From contig JAACPE010000001.1 in assembly GCA_009995595.1 (NCBI GenBank), positions 496,001 through 560,000 of the forward strand: a stretch of 64,000 nucleotides of DNA, given 5' to 3'. Origin of the DNA: Alphaproteobacteria bacterium. Its GTDB lineage: Bacteria; Pseudomonadota; Alphaproteobacteria; Micavibrionales; Micavibrionaceae. Made by a program: the position numbers and the translations under genes. This document shows positions 46,694 to 55,302 of this stretch, in pieces (position 1 is the stretch's first letter; each line of letters starts with the position of its first letter). The notes beneath the pieces are model-generated. The model was not told the DNA's origin, did not search any database, and saw nothing but the letters and a program-made list of their open reading frames with translations.

Positions 46694-47446
46694 ATGATTG
46701 AAATTAAAAACCTAAGCGCTGAAATTGACGGTAACGAAATCCTCAAAGGCCTTAGCCTCTCGATTGGTGATGGTGAAGTCCACGCGATTATGGGGCCAAA
46801 TGGTGCGGGTAAATCGACATTGTCTTATGTCCTGTCAGGCCGTGATGGGTACGAAGTCACTGGTGGTACGGCAGAGCTTGATGGTGAAAATATTCTTGAG
46901 ATGGAACCTGATGAGCGCGCGGCGGCGGGGGTTTTCTTGGCGTTTCAATATCCTGTTGAAATACCGGGCGTACAAATGACCACGTTTTTAAAAACTGCGA
47001 TTAATAGCGTGCGCAAAGCACGCGGCGAAGCAGAACTTGATGCGCTTGGCTTTTTAAAATTGATGAAAAAAACCTGTAAAGAGCTTGGTATTTCAGAAGA
47101 TATGATGAAGCGCGCCGTTAATGTTGGCTTTTCTGGCGGTGAGAAAAAGCGTAACGAAGTCCTTCAAATGGCGATGTTAGAGCCTAAATTTGCCGTTCTT
47201 GATGAAACGGATTCTGGCCTTGATATTGACGCGCTTAAGATTGTTGCGGATGGCGTCAATGCGCTAAGGGCGAAAAACCGTTCCTTCCTTGTGATTACAC
47301 ATTACCAACGTCTGCTTGATTATATCAAGCCTGACTATGTCCATGTTTTGGCAGGTGGTAAAATTGTGAAATCAGGCGGGCCAGAGCTTGCGCTTGAACT
47401 GGAAGAAAAAGGCTATGCCGAGTTTTCAAAAAATGAGGCCGCATAA
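46694..47446 (+). CDS. sufC: SufC ATPase
   Basis: SufC is the ABC-type ATPase of the SufBCD scaffold. The 250-residue protein has Walker A GPNGAGKST near 36-44, the Q-loop FLAFQYPVEIPGV, the signature FSGGEKKRNE and Walker B AVLDETDSGLDID. The stretch YPVEIPGV is specific to SufC. It is followed after two bases by sufD. Confidence 0.97.
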   Translation: MIEIKNLSAEIDGNEILKGLSLSIGDGEVHAIMGPNGAGKSTLSYVLSGRDGYEVTGGTAELDGENILEMEPDERAAAGVFLAFQYPVEIPGVQMTTFLKTAINSVRKARGEAELDALGFLKLMKKTCKELGISEDMMKRAVNVGFSGGEKKRNEVLQMAMLEPKFAVLDETDSGLDIDALKIVADGVNALRAKNRSFLVITHYQRLLDYIKPDYVHVLAGGKIVKSGGPELALELEEKGYAEFSKNEAA

Positions 47447-47448
47447 TA

Positions 47449-48687
47449 ATGTCTGCAGTTATCAAACTTAGCAATCGGTATAGACCAGAAACATCAGCCC
47501 TTGCTCTTGCAGGCTGGGAAGCGTTTATTGCCGATACAACTGCGCCTAGTTGGGTGCAAGCGCTTCGTAAACGTAGCGGCGAAAAAGTTCGTATGATGGG
47601 CTTACCGACGCCAAAATTAGAGCGTTTCAAATATACAAATATCCCTGCCTATTTAAAAATGAACAGCCTCGCATTCTCTCGTGTTGATATGACCATTGGC
47701 GGTCATAAAGATTATGCGTCTGACTTGCTTATGTCATTTGATCAAGATTTTGTGCAAGAGATGTTGGAGGTGGCCCCTGCCGGTGAGGGCAAATATGGCG
47801 ATCTTATGCTTTGGGATTTTGCCAACAGCCTTATCGCTAATGGCGTTGTTATTGACGTGCCCCAAAATACCATGATGGATATGCCAATTAACATTGGCTA
47901 CGAAGGTGAGGGCGGTCACGCCTATGCCCCGCGTCAAATTATTCGTGTGGGCAATAAGGCGCAAGTGACAATCATTGAACATCACACCGGTGGGGGCGCA
48001 TATTGGCATAATGGTGTCACGCAAATTCATATTGCAAAGGGCGCAAAAGTCATTCATTACCGCTTACAAGAAAGCAGCCATGAGAGCTTGCACACGCAAA
48101 ATACTCATGTTGAAATAGAGCAAGGTGGCACTTATGAAACGTTCACTTTGACTTTAGGCGCAAAAACAAGCCGTAACCAAATTCATGTGGATTTACTTGG
48201 GTCAAACGCCGAAGTTTTTGTAAACGGTATTAACCTGCTTAAAAATAAACAGCTTGGTGATGCAACTATTACTGTTGAGCATAAAGCGCCCCATTGCGTA
48301 TCTAAACAAAATTACCGAAATGTTGTTGCAGGCCAAGCCGTTGGCGTCTTTCAGGGTAAAGTACACGTGCATCAGATTGCACAAAAAACGGATGGCTATC
48401 AATTTGCCAAATCGCTTTTGCTATCGCCGCTTGCCACAATGAATACCAAGCCAGAGCTGGAAATTTATGCCGATGACGTCAAATGCTCGCACGGAACGAC
48501 ATCGGGTCAAATGGACGCGGATGCCTTATTTTACATGCGCGCGCGCGGTATTTCACAAAGCGACTCAGAGCGACTTTTAATTGAAGCCTTTATTGCCGAG
48601 GTTATTGAAGAAATTTCTAATGACGACATGAAAGAACGTGTCGCCTTATGTGTCAATGATTGGCTATCAAAACAGGTTGTTGCATGA
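47449..48687 (+). CDS. sufD: SufD scaffold protein
   Basis: SufD pairs with SufB in the SufBC2D complex. At 412 residues it has the beta-helix core typical of the family (VTIIEHHTGGGAYW, QGGTYETFTLTLGAKTSRNQIHVDLLGSNAEVFVNG) and the conserved C-terminal part VHQIAQKTDGYQFAKSLLLSP, NTKPELEIYADDVKCSHGTTSGQMD. Its stop overlaps the sufS start (ATGA). Confidence 0.96.
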   Translation: MSAVIKLSNRYRPETSALALAGWEAFIADTTAPSWVQALRKRSGEKVRMMGLPTPKLERFKYTNIPAYLKMNSLAFSRVDMTIGGHKDYASDLLMSFDQDFVQEMLEVAPAGEGKYGDLMLWDFANSLIANGVVIDVPQNTMMDMPINIGYEGEGGHAYAPRQIIRVGNKAQVTIIEHHTGGGAYWHNGVTQIHIAKGAKVIHYRLQESSHESLHTQNTHVEIEQGGTYETFTLTLGAKTSRNQIHVDLLGSNAEVFVNGINLLKNKQLGDATITVEHKAPHCVSKQNYRNVVAGQAVGVFQGKVHVHQIAQKTDGYQFAKSLLLSPLATMNTKPELEIYADDVKCSHGTTSGQMDADALFYMRARGISQSDSERLLIEAFIAEVIEEISNDDMKERVALCVNDWLSKQVVA

Positions 48688-49931
48688 TGGCGCTTAAAAA
48701 AAATAACACCATTCGCGTTGCCGATTACCGCGCCGATTTTCCCGCGTTGTCTGAACTTATGAACGGCAAGCGTTTGGCGTATATGGACACGGCGTCCTCT
48801 GCACAAAAACCACAAATTGTGATGGATACAATGAATGATATTTTAATGCATCATTACGCCAATATTCACCGCGGCCTTTACGCGCATTCGCAAAATACCA
48901 CGCAAATGTTTGAAGCGGTGCGCGCCAAAGTTGCAGGCTTTATTGGCGCAGAATCAGAAAATAATATTGTGTTTACGCGTAACTCAACCGAGGCGATTAA
49001 CCTTGTCGCTCAAAGTTGGGGACGCACAAATTTAAAAGCGGGCGATGAAGTTATTTTATCCGCCATGGAACATCATGCCAATATTGTACCCTGGCAAATT
49101 TTGAGCGGTCAAATTGGCATTACCTTAAAAATTATTCCCGTGCTTGAAAATGGCACGCTTGATTTAGAATTTTTTGAAAAATTATTGAGCGATAACACTA
49201 AAATGGTTGCGTTTGTGCATACATCAAACAGTTTGGGCACGGTCAATCCGATTAAAGATATTATCGCCAAAACAAAGGCGTTTAATAAAGATATCATGAC
49301 GCTGATTGATGGAACACAAGCCGTTGTTCATGGCGCTGTGAATGTGCAAGATTTGGCTTGCGATTTCTTTTGTTTTACTGGTCATAAAATTTATGGGCCA
49401 AATGGTGTTGGCGTTTTATATGGTCGCTTTGACTTGCTTGAAAGCATGCCGCCCTATCAGGGCGGCGGTGATATGATTGAGGCTGTCTCTTTTTCTGGCA
49501 CAACGTATAAACCCGCGCCGTTTAAGTTTGAAGCCGGAACGCCGGCCATTGTCGAAGTTATTGGTCTTGGCGCGGCGATTGATTATATGCAAGCGATCGG
49601 TATTGATGCGATTGCGGCGCATGAAGCTGAGATGCTCGAGTATTTAACGCAAAAGCTCATTAATATTGATGGTGTTACCATTTATGGTACTTCGCCGAAT
49701 AAGGCCAGTATAGCGTCCTTTACCGCCGATTGGGCGCATAGTAGCGATATTGCGATGATCCTCGATCAGCAGGGCGTTGCGGTGCGAACTGGGCATCATT
49801 GTTGTATGCCGCTTATGGAAGCATTTGGAATTGAAGGAACGACGCGGGCGTCTATCGGCCTTTATACGGATAAAGACGATATAGATCAGATGATAAACGC
49901 GCTGAATAAGGCAAAGGAGATGTTAGCCTAA
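48684..49931 (+). CDS. sufS: Cysteine desulfurase SufS
   Basis: SufS is the PLP enzyme that takes sulfur from cysteine for Fe-S assembly. The 415-residue protein (ATG 48684) has the PLP lysine in FTGHKIYGPNGVGVLYG, TPAIVEVIGLGAAIDYM, and the catalytic cysteine in VRTGHHCCMP, where the second Cys replaces the usual Ala. No SufE or SufU sulfur-transfer partner is in this operon; it may be encoded elsewhere. Confidence 0.96.
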   Translation: MMALKKNNTIRVADYRADFPALSELMNGKRLAYMDTASSAQKPQIVMDTMNDILMHHYANIHRGLYAHSQNTTQMFEAVRAKVAGFIGAESENNIVFTRNSTEAINLVAQSWGRTNLKAGDEVILSAMEHHANIVPWQILSGQIGITLKIIPVLENGTLDLEFFEKLLSDNTKMVAFVHTSNSLGTVNPIKDIIAKTKAFNKDIMTLIDGTQAVVHGAVNVQDLACDFFCFTGHKIYGPNGVGVLYGRFDLLESMPPYQGGGDMIEAVSFSGTTYKPAPFKFEAGTPAIVEVIGLGAAIDYMQAIGIDAIAAHEAEMLEYLTQKLINIDGVTIYGTSPNKASIASFTADWAHSSDIAMILDQQGVAVRTGHHCCMPLMEAFGIEGTTRASIGLYTDKDDIDQMINALNKAKEMLA

Positions 49932-50335
49932 TGGAACAAGTGGCCGATAAAGAAATGATCAAAAACGCCGTTGGAGGAGAGGACGAATATGACGCTCTTG
50001 CGGTGCCGCCAAACATTGAGCTTTGTGATCATAAACTTACACCGCTTATTGTAGCGGCGCTAAAAGAGATTTTTGATCCTGAAATTCCAGTCAACATCTA
50101 TGAGCTTGGCCTGATTTATAAAGTTGATGTGAATAAAGACGGCGATGTTTATGTTGAAATGACTTTGACATCACCTGCATGCCCAGTGGTGCAAGAAATG
50201 CCGCAATGGGTTCAGGGCGCTATTTTTCCGATTGAGGGCGTGCGCGACGTTGAAGTTGACATTGTTTGGGATCCAACATGGGATCCGTCAATGATGGCGG
50301 AAACGGCGAAATTACAACTGAATATGTTTACCTAA
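49931..50335 (+). CDS. sufT: SufT (MIP18/DUF59 family) Fe-S maturation protein
   Basis: The 134-residue protein carries the DUF59 core (LKEIFDPEIPVNIYELGLIYKVDV, MTLTSPACPVVQEMP, VWDPTWDPSMM). SufT proteins help mature Fe-S enzymes under high demand. It overlaps the sufS stop by one base and is followed by sufA after nine bases. Confidence 0.95.
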   Translation: MEQVADKEMIKNAVGGEDEYDALAVPPNIELCDHKLTPLIVAALKEIFDPEIPVNIYELGLIYKVDVNKDGDVYVEMTLTSPACPVVQEMPQWVQGAIFPIEGVRDVEVDIVWDPTWDPSMMAETAKLQLNMFT

Positions 50336-50344
50336 GGTATAAAA

Positions 50345-50689
50345 ATGACCGAGCCTGTGCAAATTACTGATATTGCCGCAATAAAGATTGTCGAGAAAAC
50401 GGCCCTGAACAAGGACGCGGTTGGATTACGGTTGACCGTTAAAACAACAGGTTGTTCAGGCAATTCATATCAAATGGAGCATGTTTTGAGTGAGGATCTG
50501 TCCAAAGATGACCGATTCGACAAAAACGGCGCTGTTCTTTATATCCCTAAAATGCACAGCTGGATGCTATTTGGGACGGTTATAGATTTTGAGGACAGTA
50601 AGATTAGCTCTGGCTTTACATTCTCAAACCCGAATGAAGCCGGGCGTTGTGGTTGCGGTGAGAGTTTTACCGTTAATCGGCCTGAATAA
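50345..50689 (+). CDS. sufA: A-type Fe-S carrier SufA/IscA
   Basis: The 114-residue HesB/IscA-type protein has the three conserved cysteines, one in TTGCSGNSYQ and two in the C-terminal CGCGESF. It carries clusters from the SufBCD scaffold to target proteins. It is the last gene of the SUF operon; only weak hairpin sequence and a bidirectional terminator follow. Confidence 0.95.
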   Translation: MTEPVQITDIAAIKIVEKTALNKDAVGLRLTVKTTGCSGNSYQMEHVLSEDLSKDDRFDKNGAVLYIPKMHSWMLFGTVIDFEDSKISSGFTFSNPNEAGRCGCGESFTVNRPE

Positions 50690-50749
50690 ATTCCTACTGC
50701 AAATGTCATGATGAGAGAGCTTTAAGGCTTTCGCTATAATTTATTATTT

Positions 50750-50779
50750 TGGATTGCTTCTCTTTACTCGCAATGACGA
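50750..50779. repeat. Possible REP-like element fragment
   Basis: After sufA, ATTGC (50753-50757) and GCAAT (50770-50774) flank a pyrimidine-rich centre. This is the layout of small dispersed palindromes known from several alphaproteobacterial genomes (ATTGC...GCAATGACG). Only this copy is seen in the window, so its repeat status is inference. Confidence 0.3.
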
Positions 50780-50873
50780 TTAAGACACTGATATTATTGT
50801 CTAAATTGAGTAACCCAGTTCGTTTGTACTTTTTTTGATTAGCCCCTTGGCTTTTTAATACACCACAAACAAC

Positions 50874-50895
50874 AAAAGGCCCCGAAAGGCCTTTT
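50874..50895. terminator. Bidirectional intrinsic terminator
   Basis: AAAAGGCC (50874-50881) and GGCCTTTT (50888-50895) form a perfect eight-pair stem around a six-base loop, with T-runs on both strands. It sits 23 bases beyond the end of the minus-strand 50-residue frame and can also stop the suf transcript. Confidence 0.85.
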
Positions 50896-50918
50896 AATTA
50901 AATTAATTTATTCTAAGA

Positions 50919-51071
50919 CTAGATAGCGTTATTTGCAGGACCTGATCTATCGAAAACACTCTCAAGAGCTCTACCAACTGTAGGTGGAACAATTGCGAGG
51001 GCAGCAGATTTCATAACTGGCGTGTCAGCCAATGTATTTGCAAATGCTTGCCTACTAACGTTAATTATCAT
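50919..51071 (-). CDS. Unrecognised 50-residue peptide coupled to the 203-residue gene
   Basis: The frame starts with ATG at 51071-51069, overlapping the stop of the upstream 203-residue gene as TAATG, and ends at TAG 50919-50921. The peptide begins MIINVSRQAFANTLADTPVM, has a central Ala/Pro-rich segment (AALAIVPPTVGRAL) and ends SGPANNAI. No cysteine, no signal peptide. A perfect terminator follows directly. The start-stop overlap plus terminator make it likely to be a real gene; function unknown. Confidence 0.6.
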   Translation of the reverse strand: MIINVSRQAFANTLADTPVMKSAALAIVPPTVGRALESVFDRSGPANNAI

Positions 51072-51682
51072 TATATACTCCCTCTGTTGTCATGCGCTTG
51101 CGCGTAATAATCATAAAGCTCTTCTCTGGGTTTACCGTCCGTGTATGCTTTATAGAACTCATTTAACCCTAATTTAGTTAATGTGTCAACTAAATTCGAG
51201 AAATATGCTGAATTTGTTAATTCTTTAACTATTTTACAAGCCGTTGTTAAACAATCCAAGTTTCTTGAATGCATAAAAGCGGCATAAGCCATTAAATCTT
51301 TCTGCAAGTCAGGGGCTTTATGTCCTGCTAATTCCTGGTCTGCTTCTCTTAGCGATTTAGCAAGGTTTAGTACAATCTCACCGGATGCCTTATCCATATT
51401 ACCTGGAATTTGAAGGAAAATGGTCTTCATTTCTGAGGAATAGCCGTTACCTTCTCTAGGGTTGCCTTTCATCACATGTATTGGAATTTTGAATGTATTC
51501 AATGTTCTTACAAGTATTAGACCAGTAGGTGATTCGGATAGAATTTCTTTTGCTTGCTTCACAATTTGTTCTGCGTATGGATGACCATAAGCAATCGCAT
51601 TCACATTCGTGCCGCGATCGCCGAAAGCGCTTTGGAGCTTTTTGCCGCCTGATTCTGTAGTGTTGTCTGTGCTATCGTTCAT
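51071..51682 (-). CDS. Unrecognised 203-residue protein, possibly a degenerate metallopeptidase-like domain
   Basis: Residues about 50-130 (PTGLILVRTLNTFKIPIHVMKG, MKTIFLQIP, IVLNLAKSLREADQELAG) have the rhythm of small alphaproteobacterial proteins annotated as putative metallopeptidases (DUF6782-like). The HExxH zinc motif is absent; LREADQE stands at the corresponding place. The C-terminal half is helical. No signal peptide. It is translationally coupled (TAATG) to the 50-residue frame, and a terminator follows both. Identification is weak. Confidence 0.6.
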   Translation of the reverse strand: MNDSTDNTTESGGKKLQSAFGDRGTNVNAIAYGHPYAEQIVKQAKEILSESPTGLILVRTLNTFKIPIHVMKGNPREGNGYSSEMKTIFLQIPGNMDKASGEIVLNLAKSLREADQELAGHKAPDLQKDLMAYAAFMHSRNLDCLTTACKIVKELTNSAYFSNLVDTLTKLGLNEFYKAYTDGKPREELYDYYAQAHDNRGSI

Positions 51683-51718
51683 AATCTCTTACTATTCCTG
51701 TTATCCCCAAAACGACCC

Positions 51719-52339
51719 TTAAAATACTGTTTCTGCGGCGGTTGATCCCGCCATATCGTTCATAATCATTTTTTGTTCAAGCATCCTGACGCGACCGCGC
51801 GGCGTTACCTCTAAAGTAGCGCGCATGGCCATGCTTTCGGTGTAAATCGTTGTCTCTACAGTATAGCCCATATCAATGTTTTGAATCACTTTTGCGGGGG
51901 TGAAATTTCCCATCACCGCAGAATAGGCCATAGGATCAAGCGAATCGAGCAGAGGCATATCATGCGGGTTGATGATAACAGTGACTTCATCCATATCAGG
52001 GTTTATCTGTGCGATGCGCTCATAATAAAAAGCGGCATAATCAAGGACGTTGTTTTCATTGAGTGTCAGCTTACCGGAATCGTTCGCCTTATGAATGGCC
52101 TCTGATGTGCCATCAAGATAGTGAAAGAATTTACCATCGCCAATATATTCAAAGGAAAAGGCCGGTAAAGACGCGTAATTTGTTAATTTATAGAGCAAAT
52201 ATTCCTTATAAAACGGTAGGCGGGCGCATTTCACCTCACACGTACCAATATTAAAAAGGCCCATGTCCTCGGCTGATTTGACGCTGTCGATAACTTTAAG
52301 CGAGCTATCGCGGTCTAGTCGTTTCCATTGCAGTTGCAT
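51719..52339 (-). CDS. Unrecognised 206-residue soluble protein
   Basis: The 206-residue protein has mixed alpha/beta character with short motifs DEVTVIINPHDMPLLDSL and a C-terminal VTPRGRVRMLEQKM. No domain, signal peptide or membrane helix is recognised. It lies 36 bases upstream of the 203-residue gene on the same strand and could share its transcript. It is divergent from nothing; dusA lies further upstream on the same strand. Confidence 0.6.
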   Translation of the reverse strand: MQLQWKRLDRDSSLKVIDSVKSAEDMGLFNIGTCEVKCARLPFYKEYLLYKLTNYASLPAFSFEYIGDGKFFHYLDGTSEAIHKANDSGKLTLNENNVLDYAAFYYERIAQINPDMDEVTVIINPHDMPLLDSLDPMAYSAVMGNFTPAKVIQNIDMGYTVETTIYTESMAMRATLEVTPRGRVRMLEQKMIMNDMAGSTAAETVF

Positions 52340-52524
52340 AATCCGTATTCTTCCCCAGAAGAAAATTATTCATTACCAGCACTATAGCAGATTCATGCTC
52401 TGCGACTAGCGCTTCGTGTTTTCTTTTTTCCACTTCTATCTCTTTTGGATAGATTTTTGGATGGTGAACCTTATCAATTTTTGAAACCAAAATGCAAATA
52501 AATGGATAATATTCTCTGTAAGTG

Positions 52525-53502
52525 TTACTCAGCTTGTGTTGTGTTTGGGATGGCGTTTATTAATAGGTCAGGGGTTGCCCCGTCTAAATGCACCTGCGTG
52601 GAGAGAATCTGGCGCCAGTTGCGCGCGCCTGGCATTCCCTGAAACAGACCTGTCATATGGCGGGTAATGGATTTCATGGGGGTGTCGTATCGTATCCTTT
52701 GGTCAATGATATAGGGAATCATAGCCTCAACAACTTGTTCACGGGTCAAAAGATTTTCGGTGCCGAAAAATTCTTCTTCAAGGGTGCGTAAAAACCATGG
52801 GTTTTGATAAGCCTCGCGGCCAATCATCACGCCGTCAAAGAGGTCATATTTCTGACGGGCGTCTTCTAATGTTTTTATGCCGCCGTTTACAGGAAAAGTG
52901 AGGTTTGGGAATGCGTCTTTTATTCTCTCGACAATATCGAATTGCAGGGGCGGGATTTCACGGTTTTCTTTTGGCGATAACCCCTTAAGCCATGCTTTAC
53001 GGGCATGAATGATAAAGGTTTTACAGCCCCCATCGGCAACTGTGCCGATAAAGTCTTCTAAGAACGTGTAATCCTCGGAGTCATCAATACCGATACGGCA
53101 TTTAACGGTAACAGGGATATCAACTACCTCTCTCATGGCGGCAATACAATCGCGCACCAATTCAGGCTCTTTCATTAGGCATGCACCGAATGAGCCGCTT
53201 TGCACCCGATCAGAGGGACAGCCACAATTGAGATTAATTTCATCAAAGCCGACATCAGCGCCCATTTTGGCAGATAAGGCGAGATCAGCAGGGTCAGAGC
53301 CGCCAAGCTGTAGGGCGACAGGGTGCTCCGCATCGCTATAGCGTAAAAAACGCTGCTGATCGCCAAATTTGAGAGCCTGCGTCGTTATCATTTCTGTATA
53401 GAGCAATATAGAGGGCGCAATCAGGCGATGGAAATACCGGCAATGCCGATCTGTCCAATCCATCATGGGGGCGACGCTGATATGTTTTATTGTTTTGTTC
53501 AT
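52525..53502 (-). CDS. dusA: tRNA-dihydrouridine synthase DusA
   Basis: DusA reduces uridines 20/20a in the tRNA D-loop with FMN and NADPH. I use ATG 53502 (MNKTIKHISVAPMMDWTDRH, 325 residues), since the family starts here; the open frame upstream to 53832 overlaps the divergent SH3 gene. Key motifs: NLNCGCPSDRVQSGSFGACLM with the catalytic cysteine, VKCRIGIDDSEDYTFLEDFI, FIIHARKAWLKGLSPKENR (the DusA-specific stretch) and FPVNGGI for FMN phosphate. Confidence 0.95.
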   Translation of the reverse strand: MNKTIKHISVAPMMDWTDRHCRYFHRLIAPSILLYTEMITTQALKFGDQQRFLRYSDAEHPVALQLGGSDPADLALSAKMGADVGFDEINLNCGCPSDRVQSGSFGACLMKEPELVRDCIAAMREVVDIPVTVKCRIGIDDSEDYTFLEDFIGTVADGGCKTFIIHARKAWLKGLSPKENREIPPLQFDIVERIKDAFPNLTFPVNGGIKTLEDARQKYDLFDGVMIGREAYQNPWFLRTLEEEFFGTENLLTREQVVEAMIPYIIDQRIRYDTPMKSITRHMTGLFQGMPGARNWRQILSTQVHLDGATPDLLINAIPNTTQAE

Positions 53503-53541
53503 GAGCCTATCTTGAAATTTGAGCTGATTTAGCATATTTGA

Positions 53542-54072
53542 ATGAGTATGGGGAAAAAAATCATGCTCTTTGTTGGGATTATGGTCATTACCGTTATCGG
53601 TAATGCGCCTGCACACGCCCAAAATGAGGATTTTTTTAATAGCTCTGGTCTTGAAATCCCGCGTTTTGTGTCTTTGCGTTCCGAGAAAGTTTTTGTTCGG
53701 ACAGGGCCAGCTCTGCGGTATCCGATCAAATGGGTGTTTCAAATGGAAAACCTGCCCGTTGAGGTTGTTCAAGAATTTGATACTTGGCGTAAAATTAAAG
53801 ATCATACGGGTGAAGAAGGCTGGGTGCATCAATCTCTAACGCAAGGGCGGCGTTTTGGTGTGGTGCAAAACCCCGATGATTTGAAAACTCCTGTGCCAGT
53901 GTATAAAAAAGCCGAATCGGGGTCTGCTCAGATCGCTTTATTTGAGCCAAACGTTATAGTAAAGCTTGAAGAATGCGGCATAACATATTGTAAAGTAACG
54001 AAAAGTGGCTTTGATGGCTGGGTTGAAAGAAAATTCCTTTGGGGCATTTACGCGGACGAAAAATTCGACTAG
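53542..54072 (+). CDS. Exported protein with two SH3-like domains
   Basis: The 176-residue protein has a Sec signal peptide (about 1-26, ending AHAQ) and two SH3-like domains, at about 42-95 (SLRSEKVFVRTGPALRYPIKWVF, GEEGWVHQSL) and 110-170 (VPVYKKAESGSAQIALF, GFDGWVERKFLWGIY). Such proteins bind wall or envelope proteins in the periplasm. Divergent from dusA; 39 bases separate the starts, a pairing seen in several alphaproteobacteria. Confidence 0.85.
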   Translation: MSMGKKIMLFVGIMVITVIGNAPAHAQNEDFFNSSGLEIPRFVSLRSEKVFVRTGPALRYPIKWVFQMENLPVEVVQEFDTWRKIKDHTGEEGWVHQSLTQGRRFGVVQNPDDLKTPVPVYKKAESGSAQIALFEPNVIVKLEECGITYCKVTKSGFDGWVERKFLWGIYADEKFD

Positions 54073-54196
54073 AATCTTATTTGTAGCGTTCGTTACATTT
54101 TCATTTTTAACATTTTGTCTGGATTATTAACACGGGCTTTTATCCAAGCCCTCTCTAACCGTTTCTTTTAACAAACCCCGCGATTGATTAACCATC

Positions 54197-55186
54197 ATGC
54201 TCGATTATATGAATAAGGCCGATGTGGCCATGCGGATTCACGCAACGATTCAGGCGCTTTCTTATGAAGAAGGACGCGGAACGGATGCGATGAAGGCCAT
54301 GCTCTTATTTTCAGGCATGATTGTCGAAACAGCTTTCTTGTTTGATAACGGGGAGGAGGCGCTGCAGGGATCATTTATGAAGCTTGCTGATATGCTAGGT
54401 TGTGAGCCTTTACGCGATGAGATGGACTATGACGCGTTGCCGCCATCCACGATTATTGATTTTGATACCGAGATGGGGCGCTCTATGGCGCGGGAGTTCT
54501 TTGAAGATTGGCTTGATTGTGAATATGAATTTCATGACATGCTGCTCTTTATTATCCAACAAGCTTTTATCCGTTGGGAAAGCTCAAACGATTTTGGTAT
54601 GCAGTCACGCGCAGAAAGCTTCCGCCTTTTGGTTGAAGGGGCGTATCGGGCGATGTCTTATGAGCTTGGCGCGCAGGAATTATGCGACGTTGTGATTGAA
54701 CAAAAAATTGGTATTGAGGATTGGAGCCTTGCCGATAGCATTAGCGCGCTATCTGGTCTTGCAGGGCGTCAATTGGCGATATCGCATGATGGAATGAATC
54801 AATGCTGTTGGTTTAGAGGATCTGATTTGCCTGATTTGCTCGACCAGACGGCTTATGTTATGACACAAGAGGCTGTGCGCTTAGGTCTACCTGCCAGTAC
54901 AGACTGGCGATTTGGTCTGCCCGCCAATGATGTACCAGTGAACGCGCCAACTCATTTGGTTAATAAAATTGAGCGTATTTGTGAGGGTTTTTATAATGCC
55001 ATTCACATGGATGACCCACATGACCGCGCCGTTTGTGCCGCAAAGGCAGCAGGGCGTTTATTAGCAGTTGCCTGTGGCGGCGAAAAGCCAGAGTTGGAGC
55101 CAGCTATCGCAAAACCACTCTCCATGGCTGCTCTCACTGAAAGCTACAAGGGTGCCTGCGTCGAATACGCTGCCGTGAGTTATTAA
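54197..55186 (+). CDS. Unrecognised 329-residue helical protein
   Basis: The protein is acidic and apparently all helical (ADVAMRIHATIQALSYEEGRG, ESFRLLVEGAYRAMSYELGAQELCD, EAVRLGLPASTDWRFGLP). It has scattered cysteines (including QCCWFRG) and no signal peptide. I cannot assign a family. It stands alone between the SH3 gene and fabA. A GGGCTT/AAGCCC hairpin without T-run lies upstream at 54134-54151. Confidence 0.65.
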   Translation: MLDYMNKADVAMRIHATIQALSYEEGRGTDAMKAMLLFSGMIVETAFLFDNGEEALQGSFMKLADMLGCEPLRDEMDYDALPPSTIIDFDTEMGRSMAREFFEDWLDCEYEFHDMLLFIIQQAFIRWESSNDFGMQSRAESFRLLVEGAYRAMSYELGAQELCDVVIEQKIGIEDWSLADSISALSGLAGRQLAISHDGMNQCCWFRGSDLPDLLDQTAYVMTQEAVRLGLPASTDWRFGLPANDVPVNAPTHLVNKIERICEGFYNAIHMDDPHDRAVCAAKAAGRLLAVACGGEKPELEPAIAKPLSMAALTESYKGACVEYAAVSY

Positions 55187-55224
55187 TCTTTATTTTCACT
55201 TAATTAATGCCCATCTATGCTTGA

Positions 55225-55238
55225 CCCGTAAATACGGG
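55225..55238. promoter_or_regulatory. Palindrome in the fabA promoter region
   Basis: CCCGTA and TACGGG are separated by two bases, a perfect 14-base palindrome. It lies inside the spacer of a possible promoter: TTGACC at 55221-55226 and TTAAGA at 55243-55248. A repressor bound here would block RNA polymerase, as FabR or FadR-type regulators do at fabA in gammaproteobacteria. The binding protein is unknown. Confidence 0.4.
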
Positions 55239-55302
55239 CGCGTTAAGACTCATTCGTAATATGAGTGTTGTTTTGATAACAAAAGCGAAAGCAGAGAAAA
55301 CC

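Noticed and set aside
52305-52490. 61-codon minus-strand frame upstream of the 206-residue gene
   Set aside because: It needs a TTG start without ribosome-binding site, overlaps the next gene by 35 bases and has no recognisable feature. The 52340-52524 gap otherwise holds nothing I can support.
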